Shown here: positions 7,006 through 14,149 of the stretch, in pieces
Layout of the letters: every line of letters starts with the position of its first letter
Position numbering within the stretch: the first letter of the stretch is position 1
Assembly: GCA_024695565.1 (NCBI GenBank)
Contig: JAILHX010000022.1
Location: 1 to 18,121, forward strand
DNA length: 18,121 bases
Origin: Saccharofermentans sp.
GTDB taxonomy: Bacteria; Bacillota_A; Clostridia; Saccharofermentanales; Saccharofermentanaceae
Reading direction: 5' to 3'
Notes under the pieces: generated by a model
Seen by the model: the letters and a program-made list of their open reading frames with translations, nothing else
Told to the model about the DNA's origin: nothing
Database searches by the model: none
Made by a program: the position numbers and the translations under genes

Positions 7006-7026
7006 ATATACCCTATGGGGGTATAT
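7006..7026. promoter_or_regulatory. CsoR operator 2 (just downstream of the transcription start)
   Basis: A 21-bp near-palindrome with arms ATATACCC (7006-7013) and GGGTATAT (7019-7026) repeats the operator 1 pattern with longer AT flanks. Its centre is 36 bp (between three and four helical turns) from that of operator 1. It lies between the predicted start and the csoR ribosome site. Confidence 0.85.
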
Positions 7027-7043
7027 GCAACGGAGGTAACACT

Positions 7044-7346
7044 ATGGCTGATAAGAAGTGCCCGCATTGCAGGACCAAAGAAAGATCTGAAGAAGAGATC
7101 AAGGATCTGATCACGAGACTCAACAGGATAGAAGGCCAGATCAGAGGCATACGCAAGATGGTTGAAGAAGATGCTTACTGTGTTGACGTTCTGACGCAGG
7201 TAAGCGCGGCTAAATGTTCGCTGAACAGCTTCTCTAAGGTCCTGCTGGGCAGTCACATAAGGACCTGTGTTGCTGAAGATATAAGAAACGGTTCAGACGA
7301 GAAGACTGAGGAGTTGGTTGAGCTCCTTCAGAAACTGATGAAATAA
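7044..7346 (+). CDS. csoR: Copper-sensing transcriptional repressor CsoR
   Basis: This 100-residue all-helical repressor of the CsoR/RcnR (DUF156) family binds its operator without copper and releases it when Cu(I) is bound. The three ligands of true CsoR proteins are present: C46 (DAYCVDVL), H71 and C75 (GSHIRTC). The conserved RLNRIEGQIRGIRKMV helix is at 25-40. An extra CPHC motif at residues 6-9 could add a metal site. GGAGG sits 7 bp before the ATG. The two CsoR-type operators directly upstream and copA 27 bp downstream identify it as the autoregulator of the copper operon, and argue against a formaldehyde (FrmR), nickel (RcnR) or persulfide (CstR) role. Confidence 0.95.
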   Translation: MADKKCPHCRTKERSEEEIKDLITRLNRIEGQIRGIRKMVEEDAYCVDVLTQVSAAKCSLNSFSKVLLGSHIRTCVAEDIRNGSDEKTEELVELLQKLMK

Positions 7347-7373
7347 TTATCAACCTTAGAATGCGTATATTTG

Positions 7374-9914
7374 ATGGACAATAACAGTTCCAAAACAGAA
7401 AAGTACATAGTGACCGGAATGAGCTGCGCTGCCTGCCAGGCACACGTCGAGAAGGCGGTGTCGTCTGTGGAAGGCGTTGAATCCTGCAGTGTCTCGCTTC
7501 TTACCAATTCCATGAGCGTGACAGGAACGGCTGATGAGTCAGTCGTCATCAAGGCTGTCACAGATGCCGGGTACGGAGCCTCTTTAGAAGGCGGGAAGAC
7601 CCAGAGCGCTATCGGGAGCATGGAAGAAAAGCTCAAGAACTCTGAGATCCCCGAACTTAAGAAGAGACTTATCAGTTCGGTGATACTGCTCTTGGTTTTG
7701 ATGTATCACTCGATGGGTGTATCCATGTGGGGCTGGCCGGTGCTGCCGCTCCTGGAGAACAACATGGTTGGTATCGGGATAATCGAGATGCTGCTTGCAG
7801 TGCTCATTATGTTTATCAATAAGAAGTTCTTCGTAAACGGCTTCAAAGCTGTTTTGCACAAGAGTACCAACATGGATACTCTGGTTGCTATGGGTTCGGG
7901 GATTTCCTTCATTTATAGTGTTGTAACATTGTTACGCATGACTTCAGAGCATACTCATGAAGCGCAGATGGCGTTGATGAACGACCTCTACTTCGAATCT
8001 GCTGCCATGATCGTTACCCTGATAACAATCGGCAAGCTTCTCGAGGCAATTTCCAAGGGCCGAACCACAAATGCCCTCAAAGGCCTGCTCGATCTTCAGC
8101 CCAAGACGGCAATCTTATCAATAGACGGAGTTGAGAAGACCGTACCGATTGAAGAAGTGAAGACGGGCGACATCTTTATTGTCAGACCCGGCGGTTCGGT
8201 TCCTGTAGACGGAGTGATTATTGAAGGCAGGTGTGCCGTTGATGAATCAGCCATTACGGGCGAGTCTGTCCCTGTTGATAAAGCTGAAGGCGACAAGGTG
8301 ATCTCCGCAACGATCAATAAGAGCGGATTTATCAGGTGCAGAGCGGAAAAGGTCGGTGAGGACACAACGCTCGCGCAGATAATCAAGATGGTCAGCGAGT
8401 CTTCAAGTTCGAAGGCGCCGATCGCAAGGATCGCAGATAAAGTCTCAGGCGTATTTGTACCGGCGGTGCTTATCATTGCGGCGGTGGTTTTCGCAGTGTG
8501 GATGATAACAGGAGCTGCTTTTGGATATTCTCTTACAAGAGCAATATCTGTTCTTGTAGTAAGCTGTCCGTGTGCTCTGGGACTTGCGACACCTGTTGCG
8601 ATAATGGTGGGCAACGGCGTTGCCGCAAAGAACGGAATCCTGTTTAAGACATCAACATCATTGGAGCAGACGGGCAAAGCGGAGATAATAGTCCTCGATA
8701 AAACAGGCACGATTACAAGCGGCGTTCCTAAGGTAACGGATATTATCTCTGAAGATAAGGAAGAACTGCTTGCTTATGCTTATGCGCTGGAGCATGCGAG
8801 CGAGCATCCTTTGGGCAAGGCTGTTGCAGACTACTGCGGCGAACAGGGCGTTAAGCTCTCACAGGTTGAAGATTTTGAAGTCCATGCAGGACACGGCCTC
8901 GAGGGCAATGTCAACGGCCATCATGTAAGAGCAGGAAATTCTTCTTATATCTCGAAAACCTGCACCATACCATCCGACATTTTATCGAAGTCATCAGAAC
9001 TTGCCGGGCAGGGAAATACTCTGTTGTATTTTGAAAAGGACGGAAGGTTTTTGGGAATCATCGCAGTGGCAGATACCATTCGCGAAGATTCGCACGAAGC
9101 GATAGAAGAATTCAAGAATATGGGCCTTTATACAATTATGCTCACTGGCGATAACGGAAGAACGGCTGAGAGTATAGGCAAGTCTGCAGGTGTTGATAAG
9201 ACGGTAGCTGAGGTCCTTCCGGGTGACAAGGAGAGGATCGTCAAAAAGCTCCAGGAATACGGCAGGGTCATTATGGTAGGTGACGGTATAAACGATGCTC
9301 CCGCATTAACTTCTGCCGATATCGGAATTGCGATAGGAGCAGGTACGGATATTGCGATCGATGCGGCTGATGTGGTGCTCATGAAGTCCAGCCTGAAGGA
9401 TGCGGGTGCAGCCATAAGGATATCCAGAAAGACGATTACAAATATCCACGAGAATCTGTTCTGGGCATTTATCTACAACGTGGCTCTTATACCGATTGCA
9501 GCGGGCGCTTATGCTTTCCTTGGAATTACTATGTCACCTATGTTGGGCGCAGCCGCAATGAGCATCTCGAGCTTTACGGTGTGCATGAATGCATTAAGGC
9601 TGAATCTTGTTAAGCCATATGCTGCAGGACATGACAGGGCAAAGAGCGATATCAGAAAGAGAATGGAAAATACTGAGATCAATTTTGTAAAGGAGAATAC
9701 AAAAATGGAAAAGACTATCACTATCGAAGGTATGATGTGCGGACACTGCGAAGCAACTGTAAAGAAGACTCTTGAGGCTTTGGACGGCGTTGTTGCAGCT
9801 GATGTATCCCACGAAAAGGGAACGGCTGTTGTAGAGCTTGATAAGGACGTTTCAGACGATATTCTTACCAAGGCTGTTGAAGACAAAGATTACAAAGTAA
9901 CAGGTATCAAGTAA
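7374..9914 (+). CDS. copA: Copper-exporting P1B-type ATPase CopA with C-terminal CopZ-like domain
   Basis: This 846-residue Cu(I) efflux pump is located in the cytoplasmic membrane. In order it has an N-terminal heavy-metal-associated domain with GMSCAAC, the actuator motif TGES (295-298), the transmembrane metal site CPC (398-400), the phosphorylation motif DKTGT with D442, a SEHPLG nucleotide-binding motif and a GDGINDAP hinge. The last helices carry YN and MSISS, the residues typical of Cu(I) selectivity. After a polar linker a second metal-binding domain starts at M778 with GMMCGHC, closely resembling free CopZ. The linker is preceded by AAGGAG in the DNA, so CopZ may also be made alone. 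The start is ATG 7374, with a TTG immediately before it; the upstream ribosome site is poor, which suggests coupling to csoR. It lies 27 bp after csoR and shares its operon. Confidence 0.95.
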   Translation: MDNNSSKTEKYIVTGMSCAACQAHVEKAVSSVEGVESCSVSLLTNSMSVTGTADESVVIKAVTDAGYGASLEGGKTQSAIGSMEEKLKNSEIPELKKRLISSVILLLVLMYHSMGVSMWGWPVLPLLENNMVGIGIIEMLLAVLIMFINKKFFVNGFKAVLHKSTNMDTLVAMGSGISFIYSVVTLLRMTSEHTHEAQMALMNDLYFESAAMIVTLITIGKLLEAISKGRTTNALKGLLDLQPKTAILSIDGVEKTVPIEEVKTGDIFIVRPGGSVPVDGVIIEGRCAVDESAITGESVPVDKAEGDKVISATINKSGFIRCRAEKVGEDTTLAQIIKMVSESSSSKAPIARIADKVSGVFVPAVLIIAAVVFAVWMITGAAFGYSLTRAISVLVVSCPCALGLATPVAIMVGNGVAAKNGILFKTSTSLEQTGKAEIIVLDKTGTITSGVPKVTDIISEDKEELLAYAYALEHASEHPLGKAVADYCGEQGVKLSQVEDFEVHAGHGLEGNVNGHHVRAGNSSYISKTCTIPSDILSKSSELAGQGNTLLYFEKDGRFLGIIAVADTIREDSHEAIEEFKNMGLYTIMLTGDNGRTAESIGKSAGVDKTVAEVLPGDKERIVKKLQEYGRVIMVGDGINDAPALTSADIGIAIGAGTDIAIDAADVVLMKSSLKDAGAAIRISRKTITNIHENLFWAFIYNVALIPIAAGAYAFLGITMSPMLGAAAMSISSFTVCMNALRLNLVKPYAAGHDRAKSDIRKRMENTEINFVKENTKMEKTITIEGMMCGHCEATVKKTLEALDGVVAADVSHEKGTAVVELDKDVSDDILTKAVEDKDYKVTGIK
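9690..9707 (+). promoter_or_regulatory. copZ: Internal ribosome binding site and in-frame ATG within copA (free CopZ start)
   Basis: AAGGAG (9690-9695) lies 9 bp before an ATG (9705-9707) that is exactly in frame with copA (codon 778). Initiation here would give a 69-residue protein starting MEKTITIEGMMCGHC, the typical start and length of a CopZ copper chaperone. The preceding linker, with residues such as ENTEINFVKENTK, reads like a former intergenic region that has become coding. The Shine-Dalgarno is far better than the one in front of copA itself. Use of the site is an inference. Confidence 0.55.
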
Positions 9915-9919
9915 TAAGT

Positions 9920-9949
9920 TTCGCTAATAGAGCCCTCATAATGTATAAT
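9920..9949 (+). promoter_or_regulatory. Putative promoter of the two-component operon
   Basis: TATAAT (9944-9949) is a perfect -10, about 23 bp before the regulator start codon. The -35 position (TTCGCT, 9920-9925, spacer 18) is weak. The transcript would have a very short leader. No terminator is visible after copA, so read-through from the copper operon is also possible. Confidence 0.5.
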
Positions 9950-9971
9950 TAGAGTGTTTTTGGGGGACAAT

Positions 9972-10625
9972 ATGATACATATACTTGTAGTTGAAGACGA
10001 GAAGCCTATCTCGAATCTTATTCGCATGAGCCTTACAAAGGCCGGTTATTCGTGCACCTGTGCTTTCGATGGAGAGGAAGCCTGGAATTACATATCGAAT
10101 AACACTTTTGATCTTATCCTGCTCGATGTAATGATTCCGAAGATAGACGGTTTTACACTGATGCAATATATCCGTCCGATGAAGGTCCCGGTAATATTCC
10201 TGACAGCTAAGAACATGGTTCAGGACAGAGTAAGAGGACTTGAGTTGGGCGCCGAGGATTATCTTCCCAAGCCGTTCGAGATCATCGAGCTGCTTGCGAG
10301 AGTTAACGTAGTACTGCGCCGTTACAACAAGACTGACAATGAGATCAATATTGCAGGTCTTGTTATCGATACGAAGGCAATGATCGTTTACAAGGACGGT
10401 TTCCAGATTCCTCTCACACCGAAGGAATATGAATTGCTGCTTCTTTTCGCGAGAAATCCGGGAATCGCAATGTACCGTGAGACGATCTACGAGCGTGTAT
10501 GGAATGAACCGTTCCCGTACGGAAGTAAGACGGTCGATCTTCACGTTCAGAGACTTCGTAAAAAACTCGGCTGGGAGGAAGTAATCCACGCCGTGCCCAA
10601 GGTCGGTTACAGACTGGAGGCTTAA
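9972..10625 (+). CDS. OmpR/PhoB-family response regulator
   Basis: This 217-residue DNA-binding regulator is activated by phosphorylation. The receiver domain (1-118) has the acidic pocket E8-D9, phospho-acceptor D52 (LILLDVMIP), switch T78 and K100 (YLPKPFE). The C-terminal winged helix (about 125-217) contains LTPKEYELLLLFARNPG and the recognition-helix region KTVDLHVQRLRKKLG. The ATG at 9972 is chosen because GGGGGA (9962-9967) precedes it; a GTG at 9954 would add six residues that are not family-like. The kinase gene starts 3 bp after its stop. The signal is unknown. The place after copA might suggest envelope or metal stress, but that is only a guess from position. Confidence 0.93.
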   Translation: MIHILVVEDEKPISNLIRMSLTKAGYSCTCAFDGEEAWNYISNNTFDLILLDVMIPKIDGFTLMQYIRPMKVPVIFLTAKNMVQDRVRGLELGAEDYLPKPFEIIELLARVNVVLRRYNKTDNEINIAGLVIDTKAMIVYKDGFQIPLTPKEYELLLLFARNPGIAMYRETIYERVWNEPFPYGSKTVDLHVQRLRKKLGWEEVIHAVPKVGYRLEA

Positions 10626-10628
10626 TTA

Positions 10629-12008
10629 ATGAGTTTCCGACAGAAGATGGTACTCGTAATGGTATGGCTTCTCACGCTGAGTTACGGTGTGGGAGGCATT
10701 CTTCTGATCAGGCAGAATTTTCAAAGCAGTCTTGATCAGATGCAGAATACCTGTGAAGAATCTTACGAGATGATCCTTAAATCTGTTGAGATCGTTAACG
10801 TTGTCGACATCCAGCAGGATCTGTCCACGATCAGTAATGCATTGGAGAAGATCAATGTCGGAGACAGTCTTGCAGGCATGAGCCTTAAGAGAGGCGACAG
10901 CATTCTGTACCAGAGTGGAGAAGCAATTGAGGGCGGCATCAAGAACGGTGCCGAATTCAGTGCCATATCGTTCTCGAGGGATACCAGACATCTTTATCAG
11001 ATCAGCGGTGAGATCAAGACTAACGGACGTCCGCTCAAGCTCGTGGCTCTTTATGATGTTTCTTCAGTTTATCTGTCCAGAGATGAGCAGATCAGGACCT
11101 ATCATCAGGTACTGATCGTTCTTCTTATTTTCGGAGGCGTTACGTCATGGTTAGCTTCATTCTTAATGACGCAGCCTCTTGTAAAGGTCTCGAAAACAGC
11201 GAGAGCCCTGTCAACCGGTAATCTTGATGCGAGAGTTAATTCCAAGACTCACGATGAGGTAGGCCAGCTCGGTGCTGACTTCGATAACATGGCTGACAGA
11301 TTGTCTGAAAATATCAATGAACTTAAGATGGCAATGGAGCATCAGGAGATGTTTATGGGAAGTTTTGCGCATGAGCTGAAGACCCCTATGACATCGATCA
11401 TCGGATATGCGGATCTCCTGCGAAGCGAAGCGCTTTCTCCTGAAGAGTCTCAGGAAGCGGCCAACTATATCTTTTCCGAGGGCAAGAGACTTGAATCGCT
11501 TTCTTTTAAACTTCTTGATCTTCTTATGATGAGAAACCAGAATCTCAGTATGATGCCGACTGACATGAAGCATCTTATCGAGAATCTTACATACCATCTT
11601 CAGCCGGTCTACAGAAAGAGAAATATCGATCTGAGATGCCGCTGTCAGCCCGGTATCTGTTCAGTAGAACCGGACCTCTTCAGTTCGGTTATCGCTAACC
11701 TTGTGGACAATTCCCGCAAGGCTATGGATAACGGCGGAAACATAATGATCTTAGGCGAGAGCGTAAACGGTGCTTACCGTATCCGCGTAATCGATAACGG
11801 ACGCGGAATGCCTGAAGAAGCGATAAGACATATTACTGAAGCTTTCTACCGTGTTGATAAATCAAGATCAAGAGCTCAGGGCGGTGCGGGCCTCGGCTTG
11901 ACTTTGTGTAAAGAGATCATCGATCTTCACAAGGGAAGGATCGCGTTCGCTTCGAGAGAGGGAAACGGAACCTGTGTTACTGTTACCATTAAGGAGTTTG
12001 TAGGATGA
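10629..12008 (+). CDS. Membrane sensor histidine kinase (HAMP, HisKA, HATPase)
   Basis: This 459-residue kinase is the likely partner of the preceding regulator. It has a membrane span at about 7-27, an extracytoplasmic sensor region at about 28-158, a second span at about 160-180 and a HAMP linker ending near 235. The HisKA box is SFAHELKTPMTSIIGYADLL with phospho-histidine H248. The ATPase shows the N box (NLVDNS, N361), G1 (DNGRGMPEE, 389-397) and G2 (GGAGLGLTLCKEI). The ectodomain resembles no ligand domain I can name. GGAGG at 10615-10620, inside the end of the regulator gene, supports the start. The stop codon overlaps the next start as ATGA, so the third gene is translationally coupled. 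Confidence 0.94.
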   Translation: MSFRQKMVLVMVWLLTLSYGVGGILLIRQNFQSSLDQMQNTCEESYEMILKSVEIVNVVDIQQDLSTISNALEKINVGDSLAGMSLKRGDSILYQSGEAIEGGIKNGAEFSAISFSRDTRHLYQISGEIKTNGRPLKLVALYDVSSVYLSRDEQIRTYHQVLIVLLIFGGVTSWLASFLMTQPLVKVSKTARALSTGNLDARVNSKTHDEVGQLGADFDNMADRLSENINELKMAMEHQEMFMGSFAHELKTPMTSIIGYADLLRSEALSPEESQEAANYIFSEGKRLESLSFKLLDLLMMRNQNLSMMPTDMKHLIENLTYHLQPVYRKRNIDLRCRCQPGICSVEPDLFSSVIANLVDNSRKAMDNGGNIMILGESVNGAYRIRVIDNGRGMPEEAIRHITEAFYRVDKSRSRAQGGAGLGLTLCKEIIDLHKGRIAFASREGNGTCVTVTIKEFVG

Positions 12009-12757
12009 AAAAGGTAGCTTTCTTTCTTATCTCAGCAACCTTTGTAATCATGGCAGCACTGTTAGGCTGGTTCCTGCCGGTTGCTTCATTCAGGCTCATT
12101 GACGATGTTAATGAAGGCAAGCAGCATGATCTCGATATCGACCGTGTAAACCTTACCTACAGAGATGACCTCTCAATAGCTCAGAAGATCGCGATCGTCA
12201 CCTCGCGCTCGGGTTACGATTACATGGATTATGTTGAACTCGAGAAGGGTATCTATCTTCAGGAAGAAAACGTAATAGATATAATGAGCGACTTCCTTGT
12301 TGACTTCACCGGAATACGTTATGAGATCGACCAAGATGACATATTCTATTGCGAACCGGTCCTTCTGACCTTTACAAGCAACAAGGGTATGATCGTAGTC
12401 TGGTCTGCTACGGTAACGCTTGATAACGGATGGGATTTCTCATGCTATATAGATGATAAGACCGGAGCGATCCTATCAGCATATTTTAGCGGATTCTATG
12501 GAGATTGGGACTCTCTGATAGAAGGTTATAATGATTTCACCGATCCTTGCGACGGAATCTGCGAGCGTTATCTTAACGCTTTATATAATAATTATTCCGA
12601 GAAGATCGATGCCAAGTTCATCACTTACCATCTGCTTCAGAGTTATACAGACGAGTATTATTCCAGTTACAGGCTCATATTCAGGGATGAGAATGACGAT
12701 ACATTCGATGTAAATCTGAATCTTTATGTCGATGATATGTACCTGGAGACCACCTGA
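12005..12757 (+). CDS. Membrane-anchored extracytoplasmic protein coupled to the two-component system (unknown family)
   Basis: This 250-residue protein has an N-terminal hydrophobic anchor (FFLISATFVIMAALLGWFLPV, about 5-25). Almost all of the rest is predicted to be outside the membrane and is rich in Asp, Tyr and Glu. The phrase YIDDKTGAILSAYF resembles the end of a PepSY-type repeat, where VDxKTGxVL is common, but the match is short. Four cysteines (in FYCEP, DFSCY, DPCDG and GICER) could form disulfides. The start overlaps the kinase stop by 4 bp, with AAGGAG at 11991-11996, which points to stoichiometric production with the kinase. An accessory or sensor-modulating role, as with YycH/YycI-like helpers of other kinases, is inferred only from this context. 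No specific function is claimed. Confidence 0.85.
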   Translation: MKKVAFFLISATFVIMAALLGWFLPVASFRLIDDVNEGKQHDLDIDRVNLTYRDDLSIAQKIAIVTSRSGYDYMDYVELEKGIYLQEENVIDIMSDFLVDFTGIRYEIDQDDIFYCEPVLLTFTSNKGMIVVWSATVTLDNGWDFSCYIDDKTGAILSAYFSGFYGDWDSLIEGYNDFTDPCDGICERYLNALYNNYSEKIDAKFITYHLLQSYTDEYYSSYRLIFRDENDDTFDVNLNLYVDDMYLETT

Positions 12758-12770
12758 AAATTTTTTTCGG

Positions 12771-12790
12771 TTGATGCCGTTTTGATGCCG
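12771..12790 (+). promoter_or_regulatory. 11-bp-period direct repeat, candidate response-regulator box
   Basis: TTGATGCCG occurs at 12771-12779 and again at 12782-12790, giving a period of 11 bp, one helical turn. OmpR/PhoB-family regulators usually bind tandem half-sites at this period just upstream of a -35 box. This repeat lies about 10 bp upstream of the weak -35 region of the following small gene and just after the operon that encodes such a regulator. Confidence 0.5.
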
Positions 12791-12799
12791 ATTTAGTAC

Positions 12800-12828
12800 T
12801 TTTTTGATTTTTCCCTTTGCAATAATAC
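12800..12828 (+). promoter_or_regulatory. Putative activator-dependent promoter of the 77-residue membrane protein gene
   Basis: TAATAC (12823-12828) is a fair -10. The -35 position 17 bp upstream is only a T run (12800-12805). A weak -35 beside a tandem half-site is the layout of promoters that need a bound response regulator. Confidence 0.4.
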
Positions 12829-12859
12829 ACTCAGAAGTTAAGCAAAGGAGGAAAATCAC

Positions 12860-13093
12860 ATGTTTCCGGATTTAGCTATTAGATTTAAGAATTATGCCGC
12901 AGATATGGGGAGCGGATTTGTTGTGATTGCGGGCTTTTTGCTCGCAATCACAATGGTGTTTGTTATTGTTTTCGCACGCTGGAACTCAGTGAACAGCAAT
13001 CCTTACGCATATGTAAATAATGACAAGCCCAGAGTGGAAACCACAGCGGTAGATACAGGATATGTTGATCTCTCGCTGACAGATATCGACTGA
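12860..13093 (+). CDS. Small single-span membrane protein, unknown function
   Basis: This 77-residue protein has a 21-residue hydrophobic span (19-39, from GFVVIAGFLLAI to VIVFA), an amphipathic N-terminus with positive charge (IRFKNY) and a polar, acidic C-terminal tail ending DLSLTDID. It is not similar to any family I recognise. Coding status is supported by a very strong AAAGGAGG ribosome site with ideal spacing to the ATG and by its own upstream promoter-like region. It follows the two-component operon and may be controlled by it. Its stop is 3 bp from the stop of the convergent DUF4037 gene, with no terminator between. Confidence 0.8.
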   Translation: MFPDLAIRFKNYAADMGSGFVVIAGFLLAITMVFVIVFARWNSVNSNPYAYVNNDKPRVETTAVDTGYVDLSLTDID

Positions 13094-13096
13094 TGA

Positions 13097-14065
13097 TCAG
13101 TCCTCACCTACGAAAATATTCCAGGATGCAATCTCTGAATCACTAATGGTCTTCATGACGAGTTTTGCATTATCGAGAAGATAGTCGCTGTGGCCCGAAG
13201 ACCAACCGCGACCGACCAGTTCCTTGATAACCATGCCGCTTATCTCTTCAATCAGATTACTCTTGTCTGAACTCACCTCTTCGCTCATTTGAGTGAGCTT
13301 CAAAAGCGGCTCAGCAGCACTACTCAAGGTGGTAAACTCCTTCATCGCTCTGAAACGCCATTTGTAATATGGCATATATCGGCCGTTAAGAAGGAACAAT
13401 GCCGCGGAAATCTTATATATGAATTCCGTAACACAGCAATATGCAGCGCCGATATCACCACGCTTAATGGAGCGATCATAATTAAATTGCCCGGTTTTAC
13501 CCGCCATGGCAAGGTCTGCAGCGACTTTCTTCTTTTTTACATCTTCAGGATAATATCCTTCCCAAACTTTACGTATAGCAGTAAATTCACCCGAAGGGTC
13601 ACGGAAAACTTTTCCGTTGACTGCTTCGGCTATATGCATCTGGGGAGTCGCAAGCCAGTCTTCCGTAGTTACCGGCGCATGAGTCATTCCCGTATGCTCG
13701 TAATAAAATTCTTCGATACTGTGAACGCCTACGCGGTGGCTTCTCGCACCCGTCATTATCCTGCTTGGTTCTGCCATTCCGACATCAGCTCTGTGATTAA
13801 GAATGAAGTCTTCGACGGGAAGCCCGTCATATGCTTTCTGCAGATCGTCTCCGATCTTCATTTTGAGTTCTTCAGGAAGCCAGAGGCAGAATCCCGGAGC
13901 GTAATCGTGGTCTCTGGAGATAAAGTCATCGTATCCGAAGCATTCGGAGGTCTGACCGGCAAGCCCCGCAGCGATCTGGTCAATATATTCAGGGAATTCC
14001 TTCTCTAACATAGGAAGTCCGTATTCTTCGAAAAAAACTTCAGATATCTTAAGTCCGTTCCACAT
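13097..14065 (-). CDS. DUF4037-domain protein
   Basis: This 322-residue predicted cytoplasmic protein has no signal peptide or membrane span. The N-terminus GLKISEVFFEEYGLPMLEKE and the motif SECFGYDDFISRDHDYAPGF (residues 40-59) are diagnostic of the DUF4037 family as I remember it. The S...D-D...D52-H-D54 pattern resembles the catalytic pocket of nucleotidyltransferase-fold enzymes, and a nucleotidyltransferase-like activity is the usual speculation for the family. Helical regions rich in aromatic residues make up the remainder. The ribosome site is weak (AAAGG, about 10 bp before the ATG). The gene lies just after the pta terminator in the same direction, so some expression may come from terminator read-through. 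No substrate is known. Confidence 0.85.
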   Translation of the reverse strand: MWNGLKISEVFFEEYGLPMLEKEFPEYIDQIAAGLAGQTSECFGYDDFISRDHDYAPGFCLWLPEELKMKIGDDLQKAYDGLPVEDFILNHRADVGMAEPSRIMTGARSHRVGVHSIEEFYYEHTGMTHAPVTTEDWLATPQMHIAEAVNGKVFRDPSGEFTAIRKVWEGYYPEDVKKKKVAADLAMAGKTGQFNYDRSIKRGDIGAAYCCVTEFIYKISAALFLLNGRYMPYYKWRFRAMKEFTTLSSAAEPLLKLTQMSEEVSSDKSNLIEEISGMVIKELVGRGWSSGHSDYLLDNAKLVMKTISDSEIASWNIFVGED

Positions 14066-14083
14066 AATGAGATCAACCTTTGC

Positions 14084-14120
14084 AAAAAAATAAGAAGCGC
14101 CGATCAGATCAACGCTTCTT
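14084..14120 (-). terminator. Terminator of the buk-pta operon
   Basis: In the minus sense AAGAAGCG (14120-14113) pairs with CGCTTCTT (14099-14092) around a 13-nt loop and is followed by A and seven T (14090-14084). It ends only 19 bp before the DUF4037 start codon, so that gene either starts its own transcript close to or within this hairpin or depends on read-through. Confidence 0.85.
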
Positions 14121-14149
14121 TTATTTTACATTAGTTTATTTGAAATCAA

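Noticed and set aside
7361..7384. Tiny ORF (MRIFDGQ) overlapping the copA start as a leader peptide
   Set aside because: No Shine-Dalgarno precedes it and seven codons can arise by chance; coupling from csoR explains copA translation equally well.
9924..9952. CTAAT...ATTAG inverted repeat after copA as a terminator
   Set aside because: Five-base arms with a loop of about 19 bases that contains the -10 box of the next operon; no stable hairpin.
13289..14008. Long plus-strand frame (239 codons) opposite the DUF4037 gene
   Set aside because: It lies inside the antisense of a recognisable family member, lacks a ribosome site and has no domain-like features.
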